From Nitrospirota bacterium (GTDB lineage Bacteria > Nitrospirota_A > Leptospirillia > Leptospirillales > Leptospirillaceae): a DNA stretch of 28,266 bases. Under the pieces are notes generated by a model. It was given only the letters and a program-made list of their open reading frames with translations, was not told the origin of the DNA and made no database searches. The position numbers and the translations under genes are program-made. Where the stretch lies: contig JAKBPM010000011.1 of NCBI GenBank assembly GCA_021829515.1, positions 1 through 28,266 of the forward strand. The letters are read 5' to 3'. The first letter of the stretch is position 1; every line of letters starts with the position of its first letter. Shown here piece after piece: positions 22,620 to 28,266 of the stretch.

Positions 22620-22648
22620 CTGATTTTCTGTTATCGTGTCCCTATTAT
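22620..22648 (+). promoter_or_regulatory. Promoter-like element upstream of the structured RNA
   Basis: TATTAT (22643-22648, 5/6 to TATAAT) has CTGATT (22620-22625, 3/6) at a 17-base spacing. Transcription would begin near 22655, about 17 nt before the 5' strand of the RNA's closing helix. The -35 is weak, but the placement is apt. Confidence 0.35.
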
Positions 22649-22654
22649 CACAGA

Positions 22655-22950
22655 GATCAGACGGTACACTCAGTGGCTCCTGCGAATCCGAAGACTTCAC
22701 CGGGAGATTGAAGGCCGGAACGGTCCGAGGATAAATGCCTGAGGAGGGACATGTAAGGAGAAAAAGAGAACGTCTTTTTCTCATGTCCCGAAGAAACAGG
22801 ACCTTCCGCTCGTGAGACCGGAAAAACATTCTCTAGCGAGGATCGCTCAGGGGTGGAAAAGTTCGTAGGAGAGTCATCGGATCGCCCGGAGCGACCCGAT
22901 GGAAAGCAGGATAGTTGCTACTCCGGAGATTTCAGAATAGAAGTTTTTAT
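22655..22950 (+). ncRNA. Candidate structured non-coding RNA, family unknown
   Basis: A gene-free stretch between the two OFOR clusters folds into a closed multibranched structure. The closing helix pairs AGTGGC+TCCTGC (22672-22683) with GCAGGA (22906-22911) and GCTACT (22917-22922): 12 bp with one G.T pair and a 5-nt bulge. Inside are ATCC/GGAT (22687-22690 / 22729-22732 approx.) enclosing CTTCA/TGAAG (22695-22713); a long hairpin GGGACATG + AGAAAAAGA / TCTTTTTCT + CATGTCCC (22746-22789); TTCCG/CGGAA (22804-22823); AGCGA-GGA-TCGCT (22835-22847); and ATCGG+TCGC / GCGA+CCGAT (22876-22900). A T-run at 22944-22948 may end it. I looked for RNase P, tmRNA, SRP, 6S and common riboswitch signatures and saw none. 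A free-standing sRNA or a long 5'-UTR element of cluster 2 are both possible. Folding was by eye. Confidence 0.55.
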
Positions 22951-23190
22951 TTATTATCAGAAAATGGTTCAAGATATCGCTGGTTGAAATGGAGCCAGCT
23001 TAAAAGAAACGAATATAACAACAGCTTTGACCATAAAAAGAACCAATTCGTTTTCCGATTTTTGCAAGATGTGTGTATAGCGCCTGGCGGCATAGAAGAT
23101 TTTCTTCCTGTCGCAACATTGATGCCCCACTATGCCAAAATGGCGATGGCATTCTGGACCATATGCAATCCAACATATAAGGAGAACACC
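22951..23190 (+). other. Leader of OFOR cluster 2
   Basis: This stretch can be read as an N-terminal extension of the alpha gene (open back to 22915), but that extension is not family-like and runs into the structured RNA. The strong AAGGAG before ATG 23191 marks the true start. I cannot identify a convincing promoter, so cluster 2 may be transcribed from within this AT-rich segment or by read-through from the RNA element. Confidence 0.4.
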
Positions 23191-24396
23191 ATGGGAACCC
23201 ATGAAAACCCCAATGTCCCCCAAATCGGGACACCCAATAAAAAAGGTCAGATCATCACTGCTCCTGAAGAGATTTTTTTCAACTCTCCCCGTACTCAAGC
23301 CTTCCTTACAGGATCTGAAGTCATAAAAGAGGCTGTCAAAAGAAGCAGTGTCGATTTCTCGGTTGCCTATCCCATCACCCCACAAAGTGAAGCGTCGTCC
23401 CTTGTTGGCGAATTATATGCGGATGGATATGTCGGCGATTACATGAGAGGCGAATCTGAGTTTGCTGTTATGGGACAATGTGCCGGTGCAGCTTTCGGCG
23501 GCGCCCGTGTCTTTACCACTACAGCCGGACCAGGAACCCTTCGTGCATTCGAAAACTTCCCGATGTGGGCCGGAGCAAGGCTTCCCATTCAGGTTGTCTT
23601 TACCGTCCGGGGCGTAAACTCTCCGCTGACAATTCAGCCGGATACCCTGGAAATTGCATTTATGCTCGAGACCGGGATGCTCTTGTGGCACGCAGAAGAC
23701 GCACAGGATCTTTTCGACTTCATGATGAAAGGGTACATCGTTGCCGAGCTTCCCGAGGTCCATCTTCCGATCGGTGTCATTTGTGACGGATTCTTTGTGA
23801 CTCATACAAAAGATGTCGTGAGCATGACGCCCGAAAATGTGGCTCTTCCCCATTACAATCCCTATGCGAACCCCACCCCTGTAATGGATATGGAAACGGC
23901 TCCGATCCGACACATGAGGGATCCATTCATCATGAAATCAAACTATATTTCCTACATGACCCATGCCAGCTGGCAGCTTGAAGTCAAAGCGGCAATGGAA
24001 CGCTCACGGAAGATGACCAGAAAACTTCTGAATGGACTGATTGAAGTAGAAAACCCCGATGCTGAAATTCTCCTGGTGTCTTCCGGAACGGCCGTTTCCC
24101 AGTCAAGGGAAGCCATCCGCCTGTTCCGTGACAAGGGCGTGAAAGTGGGATTGGTCAAGATCAAGACGATCAGGCCCTTTCCAAAAGAAGAAATTCGGGA
24201 AGCGACAAAAAACGCCAAATACATTTTTGTCCCCGAATTCAATGTCGCCGGCTGGATGGCAAGAGAAATCGCCTCAGTTGTCGAAAGAAATGAGAGAGTT
24301 ATTGCGGGACCTCATGTCGCTGGCGGTATGACCATGCCTCCAGAGGTCATTGTCGAAGAAGTAGAGAGAACGATTGCCAGGATGAACAAAAAATAA
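23191..24396 (+). CDS. 2-oxoacid:ferredoxin oxidoreductase alpha subunit (cluster 2)
   Basis: Alpha subunit of the second OFOR, 401 aa, paralogous to the protein at 18224 along its whole length. It shares FFNSPRTQAFLTGSEVIKEA, YPITPQSE, TTAGPGTLRAFE, VNSPLTIQPD, DGFFVTHTKD and the tail SGTAVSQSREAIRL ... IKTIRPFP. Differences cluster around the putative substrate pocket after YPITPQSE and after TTAGPG, as expected if the two enzymes use different 2-oxoacids. The ribosome-binding site AAGGAG is 6 bases before ATG 23191. The beta gene follows after 49 bp, without the long hairpin spacer present in cluster 1. Confidence 0.9.
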   Translation: MGTHENPNVPQIGTPNKKGQIITAPEEIFFNSPRTQAFLTGSEVIKEAVKRSSVDFSVAYPITPQSEASSLVGELYADGYVGDYMRGESEFAVMGQCAGAAFGGARVFTTTAGPGTLRAFENFPMWAGARLPIQVVFTVRGVNSPLTIQPDTLEIAFMLETGMLLWHAEDAQDLFDFMMKGYIVAELPEVHLPIGVICDGFFVTHTKDVVSMTPENVALPHYNPYANPTPVMDMETAPIRHMRDPFIMKSNYISYMTHASWQLEVKAAMERSRKMTRKLLNGLIEVENPDAEILLVSSGTAVSQSREAIRLFRDKGVKVGLVKIKTIRPFPKEEIREATKNAKYIFVPEFNVAGWMAREIASVVERNERVIAGPHVAGGMTMPPEVIVEEVERTIARMNKK

Positions 24397-24445
24397 GATA
24401 TCACGGGATTCAACACTTAAAATATAGTCACCTAGGAGGTTTTCA

Positions 24446-25339
24446 ATGAGCAAAGAAAAAATTGTCATCAATCCTGAGTTCTGGGACATTATCCCTCAGG
24501 ATTACCGGGATCTCGTTGACCATGCCACATATGGAAAAAATGATCGTGGCTGGAAAGATGTCGGTTCTTCCACCGAGCTGATTGCCGAGCATTCCCTTTG
24601 CGCAGGGTGTCCCGAGTCAATCGCCTTCAGGCATATCATGGCCTCGATTCCCGCTCCGGAAGATACGGTCATGGTTGGATCGACCGGTTGTACCAGTCTT
24701 GTTTTCCCGATGGTTGCGGTCCAGAACATTCATTCCCTGTTCGGAAACCAGAACGCAATCGCCACAGGGCTTAAAAGGGCATTGGCTTACCGTTTTCCAA
24801 ATCAGGTGAAGGACGTCATCGTTCTTGCCGGTGATGGAGCGACTGTAGACATCGGACTGGATATGACACTCCAATCCTGGTTTCGTCAGGAGAAATTCAC
24901 CACCATCTGTTTTGACAACGAGCTTTATGCCAATACCGGAGGTCAAGAGTCCGGCCTTATGCAGAAAGGTTTTGTTGCAAAGATGGCCCCCCAGGGGAAA
25001 AAGTTTGAAAAAGTCAGACTTCCGGAAATTGCGAGAGAGTCTGGTTGCGCATATGTTGCCGTTTTGACGACCAGCAAGCCCAGCCTTGTCGAAAGGGTTG
25101 TAAAGCAGGCTGTGTTGATTGCCCGCGAGATTGGCCCCACATATCTTCAGATCTATACCCCCTGTATTCTGGAAATCGGAAAACAGAGCATGGAAGGTCT
25201 GCAGGAAATGAGGGATTCTGAATCGGCTGGTGAGCGTTTCAAGTTCCGCGAATTTATCACCCCGGAAGCACAGGCGTTTATCGATGATATGAATGCAAAG
25301 AAAAAAGCGGACAAGTTGGCAGCTTCTGCTAACAACTGA
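24446..25339 (+). CDS. 2-oxoacid:ferredoxin oxidoreductase beta subunit (cluster 2)
   Basis: Thiamine-diphosphate-binding beta subunit, 297 aa. The TPP motif runs from LAGDGATVDIGLD to FDNELYANTGGQ. Cluster-ligand candidates are CAGC in HSLCAGCPESI, the Cys of STGCTSL, and the Cys of TPCILEIG, the same positions as in cluster 1. QSWFRQEKFTTI and TNQTG-free stretches match the paralogue closely around the cofactor, while the N-terminal 50 residues and the C-terminus differ. AGGAGG lies just before ATG 24446. It should catalyse reversible CoA-dependent carboxylation with reduced ferredoxin. Pyruvate and 2-oxoglutarate are the two likely substrates for the pair of enzymes. Confidence 0.92.
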   Translation: MSKEKIVINPEFWDIIPQDYRDLVDHATYGKNDRGWKDVGSSTELIAEHSLCAGCPESIAFRHIMASIPAPEDTVMVGSTGCTSLVFPMVAVQNIHSLFGNQNAIATGLKRALAYRFPNQVKDVIVLAGDGATVDIGLDMTLQSWFRQEKFTTICFDNELYANTGGQESGLMQKGFVAKMAPQGKKFEKVRLPEIARESGCAYVAVLTTSKPSLVERVVKQAVLIAREIGPTYLQIYTPCILEIGKQSMEGLQEMRDSESAGERFKFREFITPEAQAFIDDMNAKKKADKLAASANN

Positions 25340-25366
25340 TCAAATCCGTTTTCTGAAGGAGAGAAC

Positions 25367-26056
25367 ATGAAAACCAGAATCAATGTTCGTATGTCTGGAT
25401 TGGGTGGGCAGGGTGTTGTGACCTCAGCCCATATCTTGGCAATGGCAGCATCCAAAGAAAATTTGTTTGCCATCAGTAACCCATTTTTTGGAGCTGAAAA
25501 AAGAATGGCTCCGGCGGAAGCTTATGCCCGGATCGGTCCCGAAAAAATCTTTGATCGCGGGGAATTAGTCTTTCCGGATGTGGTCATGGTTTTTCATCCC
25601 CAGGTGATCACTATGGGCAAGTCCTATACGATGCCCTTTTTCTCTGGATTGAAAAAGAACGGGATCGTCATCATCAATGATGATATCGACCTTCTGAGTG
25701 ACGCTGAAAAAGAGGGTCTTGAAAAACTCAATGCTCTTGTTTTTTATGTTCCAGCTACCAAGATTGCCCATGAAGTCGCGGGAACAGAGCTGGCAACCAA
25801 CATGGCAATGATTGGCAGTCTTGTGGGATTGACCAATGTTGTGTCGATGAATGCCCTTGATCTCGCTCTTCAGGATCGTTTTGGTAAAAAGTATGTCGCA
25901 TCCGGCGGTACGGCTACTCTTGATGAAGCCATCAAGAAGAAATTTGCCAAGAAAGAAATGCTTCTTCAGAAAAATCTTGAAACAATCCGACAGGGATTCG
26001 ATCGAGCGGTAGAGTTTGCTAAAAATGCTCACTATACGCCCCAGATGATGGCTTAA
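25367..26056 (+). CDS. 2-oxoacid:ferredoxin oxidoreductase gamma subunit (cluster 2)
   Basis: Gamma subunit, 229 aa, with GLGGQGVVTSAHIL at the N-terminus, FFGAEKRMAPAEAYARIG, VFHPQVITMGKSYTMPFFSG and ATKIAHEVAGTELATNMAMI, each matching the cluster 1 gamma in order. It corresponds to the CoA-contacting domain III of single-chain enzymes. The start ATG is preceded by AAGGAG. The gap from beta is 27 bp and to delta 19 bp. Confidence 0.92.
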   Translation: MKTRINVRMSGLGGQGVVTSAHILAMAASKENLFAISNPFFGAEKRMAPAEAYARIGPEKIFDRGELVFPDVVMVFHPQVITMGKSYTMPFFSGLKKNGIVIINDDIDLLSDAEKEGLEKLNALVFYVPATKIAHEVAGTELATNMAMIGSLVGLTNVVSMNALDLALQDRFGKKYVASGGTATLDEAIKKKFAKKEMLLQKNLETIRQGFDRAVEFAKNAHYTPQMMA

Positions 26057-26075
26057 CCAAAGGCGGGAAAAATCA

Positions 26076-26288
26076 ATGTATTACGTTGCAGAAATCAATG
26101 AAGAAGCATGTGTGGCCAACAAAGGATGCAGACTATGCATCATGTATTGTCCTGAAGCAAACTGCATCATGATGAATGATGAAAAAAAGGTTGCATTTGT
26201 TGTCGAATCCCGATGTAAGGGATGCGAGCTCTGCGTCGTTGTTTGTGACGCAGCAAAGCATAAAGCCATTACGATGCAGGATCGTTAG
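26076..26288 (+). CDS. OFOR delta subunit, 2x[4Fe-4S] ferredoxin-like (cluster 2)
   Basis: 70-aa ferredoxin-like subunit with cysteine sets CVANKGCRLCIMYCP (C-x5-C-x2-C-x3-CP) and CKGCELCVVVCD (C-x2-C-x2-C-x3-C), for two [4Fe-4S] clusters. An additional cysteine follows the first set (EANC). It is shorter than the cluster 1 delta, ending soon after the second set. It passes electrons between ferredoxin and the catalytic core. The Shine-Dalgarno (GGCGGG) is weak. It is 19 bp after gamma and 41 bp before the small last gene. Confidence 0.9.
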   Translation: MYYVAEINEEACVANKGCRLCIMYCPEANCIMMNDEKKVAFVVESRCKGCELCVVVCDAAKHKAITMQDR

Positions 26289-26329
26289 GCTCCCCGTCGG
26301 ATTAAGTTACAGCAAAGGGGAAATGTTCC

Positions 26330-26593
26330 ATGAGCGAGATGAAGAATGCACTGGACGAAGTGAGCGATGCAATGGACCGCTTCCTGTTCTTGCTCGATGC
26401 CCAGATTCGAAATCTTGAGCAATCCGGAGTATCTCCCGATGATTTAAGGGCTAAAATGGTCTCTTTTGTGGCCATAAGAGATAGCGGGAAAATGTATCTG
26501 GATTGGGCAGACTATTACTCGAAGAAAATATTTGGAGATTCGGAAGGAACTGAAAATGAAGCGGATTTGTTACAGGAAGAAGATCTTGCCTGA
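26330..26593 (+). CDS. Small OFOR-associated protein, epsilon-like
   Basis: 87-aa acidic helical protein, last gene of cluster 2. It has no cysteines or cofactor motif. The N-terminal helix VSDAMDRFLFLLDAQIRNLE and the segment MYLDWADYYSKKIFG suggest a docking protein. Five-subunit OFORs of Hydrogenobacter include a small epsilon subunit encoded in the operon, and for the 2-oxoglutarate enzyme it is the last gene, so the position fits. The assignment rests on position, not on recognised similarity. AAAGGGG lies upstream of ATG 26330. A strong terminator follows 40 bp after the stop. Confidence 0.65.
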   Translation: MSEMKNALDEVSDAMDRFLFLLDAQIRNLEQSGVSPDDLRAKMVSFVAIRDSGKMYLDWADYYSKKIFGDSEGTENEADLLQEEDLA

Positions 26594-26634
26594 TTCGCTT
26601 TAGATTCTCAGTGAAATGGATTTCCGCAAGAGAT

Positions 26635-26667
26635 AGGGCAATGGCTTCGGTCATTGCCCTTTTTTTA
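26635..26667 (+). terminator. Strong Rho-independent terminator of OFOR cluster 2
   Basis: An 11-bp stem AGGGCAATGGC / GTCATTGCCCT capped by a TTCG tetraloop closed by C-G is directly followed by eight T residues. This is a textbook intrinsic terminator for the rightward operon. Confidence 0.95.
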
Positions 26668-26746
26668 TTGTGATTGTGAGAGTTATCAGATAAATTGAAT
26701 TGATCATTTTGGGTGGTCTCGCTTAGGTCTGTGATGAAAAAATCAT

Positions 26747-26780
26747 AAAAAAAGGGATTCTGACAAAGTCAGAATCCCCC
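26747..26780 (-). terminator. Rho-independent terminator of the lipoprotein operon
   Basis: On the minus strand, an 11-bp perfect stem (plus GGGATTCTGAC / GTCAGAATCCC, 26754-26778, 3-nt loop) is followed by seven T residues. It lies 22 bp after the stop of the small lipoprotein gene. Confidence 0.92.
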
Positions 26781-26801
26781 CTGCCATATCACCAAGACGT
26801 A

Positions 26802-27119
26802 TTATTTACAGATGGCTGAGGCTTCCATTTTATAAACCTGTACGAGAAGAAAGAAATCTCTCACGTTCAACTGCGTCTGAACGTCGGTCATGGTACCGCT
26901 CTGGCATTGGGACATAAGGGCTTCATTGGTCTTTTGTGTCAGATCCTTGGGAGAAGTGATATGAAATAATCCATAATCACTGGTTACAGTCGCGTGAATG
27001 GGGGTACCAGCTGTAGCTTTATTGCTTTCAGAGATACTTCCGGAATTGATCCAGGTGCAACCGCCAAATACGGAAAGAGAGATAGCTGCTGTTAATGCGA
27101 GAAATGTATTTTTTTTCAT
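26802..27119 (-). CDS. Small lipoprotein, paralogue of the OmpA-like neighbour
   Basis: 105-aa lipoprotein with a signal peptide ending VFGGC (Cys 21). The mature part of about 85 residues aligns by eye with the N-terminal domain of the next gene upstream: GSISES against GTISES, TPIHATVTSD against TVVHSTTSQD, NEALMSQC against NKALASQC, and RDFFLLVQVY against RDVLLLVQIY. Two cysteines (MSQC and the penultimate AIC) are shared and may form a disulfide. The function is unknown. A membrane-anchored domain that partners the OmpA-like protein is possible. GGAGG lies 5 bases before the ATG. It is co-transcribed with the OmpA-like gene (24-bp gap) and ends in a clear terminator. Confidence 0.8.
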   Translation of the reverse strand: MKKNTFLALTAAISLSVFGGCTWINSGSISESNKATAGTPIHATVTSDYGLFHITSPKDLTQKTNEALMSQCQSGTMTDVQTQLNVRDFFLLVQVYKMEASAICK

Positions 27120-27143
27120 TCAAGCCTCCACAAATGTTTAATG

Positions 27144-27926
27144 TTATCGGTTCTTGAGAAAGTGACCGTGTTTGTCAGAAATAACAACTTCCACCCGGCG
27201 GTTAAGCTGACGTCCATCAGCGGTTTTGTTGGTTGCGACTGGAAAGAGGGGGCCGTACCCTTTGGCCTGCATCCTGTTTTTGTCGATACCGGCTTTTAGG
27301 AGAGATTCTTCAACCGATTTCGCTCTGCGAATAGAAAGAACCTGATTGTACTTTTTGGATCCAGTACTGTCGGTGTAGCCCTCTATCCGGATGTTTCTGT
27401 TGGGATGATCCTTAAGATACGCCGTTAATTCGTTGACACTATTTCTGGCATTCTCGTTCAAATTGGATTTGTTTGTTGCAAAAAGAACGGAGCCGAGGGT
27501 GAACACAAGCCCTCTTTTGGTTTTTTTTGCATGGACAAGCTGGTGGACAACCGGAGCCGGTGCTGGGGCAACGACTGGGGTAGGAGCAGGAGCCGGAGCA
27601 GCGACAGGAAGACAGACTCCCTGGGCTCTGACCGTGTAGATCTGGACCAATAACAAAACATCCCTTTTGGAGACCTGGTCGACCACATCCGTCAGTCGAC
27701 TGTTCGTGCACTGTGAAGCAAGCGCCTTGTTTGCTTTTGAAGTGTCCTTGCGGGTTCCGAAAATCTCGAGAAAACCATCCTGACTGGTTGTAGAGTGAAC
27801 AACGGTTCCAGTGGATCCGTTGTGACTTTCCGAGATGGTTCCCGATTCAATGGAAACACACCCGCCAAACAATGCCAATGTCACCAAAGATAACCCGGTG
27901 ATAGCTTGTTTTTTGAATTGGTTCAT
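27144..27926 (-). CDS. OmpA-family lipoprotein with duplicated N-terminal domain
   Basis: 260-aa lipoprotein (lipobox LFGGC, Cys 23). Domains in order are a lipoprotein domain of about 85 residues shared with the downstream gene, a Pro/Ala/Val linker (repeats of APAPTP type, about 107-128), and a C-terminal OmpA domain binding peptidoglycan (about 145-255). The OmpA domain shows SVLFATNKSNLNENARNSV, IEGYTDSTGSKKYNQVLSIR (Asp and Arg ligands), GYGPLFPVATN and NRRVEVVI. It is a Pal-like protein that ties an outer-membrane lipid anchor to the cell wall. I choose ATG 27926 because AAGGAGG lies just before it; in-frame ATGs at 27929 and 27941 are alternatives. There is no tol gene nearby. Confidence 0.88.
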   Translation of the reverse strand: MNQFKKQAITGLSLVTLALFGGCVSIESGTISESHNGSTGTVVHSTTSQDGFLEIFGTRKDTSKANKALASQCTNSRLTDVVDQVSKRDVLLLVQIYTVRAQGVCLPVAAPAPAPTPVVAPAPAPVVHQLVHAKKTKRGLVFTLGSVLFATNKSNLNENARNSVNELTAYLKDHPNRNIRIEGYTDSTGSKKYNQVLSIRRAKSVEESLLKAGIDKNRMQAKGYGPLFPVATNKTADGRQLNRRVEVVISDKHGHFLKNR

Positions 27927-28001
27927 CATGCCTCCTTGCATTTTGAAGAGCCTTTACCGGTGCGAAAGAATAAAAGTGACTGCATAGAATGGCATTTGTT
28001 T

Positions 28002-28266
28002 CTACCCGTTTAAAAGTGATGTGCAGTTTGGGCATTTTGTGGCCTTGATGGAAATGGTCGAAAAACAATACGGGCATTCCTTGGTGGTCACTTCAACCGA
28101 AACGGGAGCTGGTTTGAGAGCGACCGTCTTTAAACGGTTGACGGCCCGGACCATGAAAAATACGACCGTGGAGATGATCAGGAAACTGATGATGGAGTTG
28201 ATGAAGACTCCATAATTGATGGTGACGGCTCCGGCCTTTTTGGCAAGCATTAAAGAACCGTAAGGA
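28002..28266 (-). CDS. mscL: Large-conductance mechanosensitive channel MscL, 3' part
   Basis: Partial gene: the N-terminus and first membrane helix lie beyond the right edge of the window. The visible 88 residues start PYGSLMLAKKAGAV and continue INYGVFINSIISFLIISTVVFFMVRAVNRL (shown in pieces: INYGVFINSI, then the second membrane helix), the classical MscL C-terminal half. The tail carries CPYC and CPNC pairs (KECPYCFSTI ... ATKCPNCTSLL), the zinc-ribbon-like ending found in many MscL proteins. MscL is a pentameric pore that opens under membrane tension and releases solutes on osmotic downshift. The first internal Met at 28250 is not the start. It lies upstream of, and in the same direction as, the lipoprotein genes, with a gap of about 75 bp. 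Confidence 0.9.
   Translation of the reverse strand, partial: PYGSLMLAKKAGAVTINYGVFINSIISFLIISTVVFFMVRAVNRLKTVALKPAPVSVEVTTKECPYCFSTISIKATKCPNCTSLLNG

Noticed and set aside
22655..22950. RNase P, tmRNA, SRP or 6S RNA identity for the structured element
   Set aside because: The conserved RNase P cores, the tmRNA T-arm and tag frame, and the SRP tetraloop region are absent; 6S is a single long hairpin, not multibranched.
22915..23190. N-terminal extension of the cluster 2 alpha subunit
   Set aside because: Not family-like, begins inside the structured RNA, and ATG 23191 has a strong AAGGAG.
1..28266. CRISPR arrays, tRNA or rRNA genes
   Set aside because: No regularly spaced direct repeats and no tRNA or rRNA signatures seen on reading both strands.

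Overview
The window looks like a chromosomal segment of a Gram-negative, chemolithoautotrophic bacterium. The best guess is a Leptospirillum-like member of the Nitrospirota. This rests on two adjacent multi-subunit 2-oxoacid:ferredoxin oxidoreductase clusters of the kind used in the reductive TCA cycle, on heptose/LPS genes, on several periplasmic folding lipoproteins, and on moderate GC. The taxonomic call is inference from gene content, not from a marker search.

Layout. 1-2432: an acyl-ACP desaturase (minus) and a degenerate response-regulator-like HTH protein (plus), with three near-identical GAAACGNATGNTTC dyads around them. 2403-3278: mutM. 3279-4250: a graveyard with no intact gene, holding a BrnT-like toxin remnant, a frameshifted CopG/BrnA-like antitoxin remnant, nested hairpins, and what looks like the decayed C-terminal end of a TnpB-type transposon gene. 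4271-7279: a peptidoglycan-recycling set (amgK-murU, and anmK on the opposite strand), with anmK overlapping its neighbours at both ends. 7227-7862: engB.

7859-16716: a seven-gene minus-strand operon read hemL, gmhA, rfaE2, mfd, then three PpiC/SurA-type peptidyl-prolyl isomerases. The genes are tightly packed, several use TTG starts, and a sigma70-like promoter precedes hemL. 16993-17819: a small helical protein and a J-domain protein with an unusual N-terminus.

18224-22361: OFOR cluster 1 (alpha, beta, gamma, ferredoxin-like delta, a 94-aa unknown, a DUF1841-like protein). 23191-26593: OFOR cluster 2 (alpha, beta, gamma, delta, small epsilon-like protein), closed by a very clear terminator. 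The two clusters are ancient paralogues. One probably acts on pyruvate and the other on 2-oxoglutarate, but the sequence alone does not say which. Between them, at about 22655-22950, is an apparently non-coding stretch that folds by eye into a closed multibranched RNA: a 12-bp long-range closing helix, several internal hairpins, a promoter-like element upstream and a U-tract downstream. It matches no RNA family I can recognise and is the most interesting unexplained element here.

26802-28266 (minus): two paralogous lipoproteins, one of which has gained a Pro/Ala linker and an OmpA domain, and the 3' part of mscL, which runs off the window.
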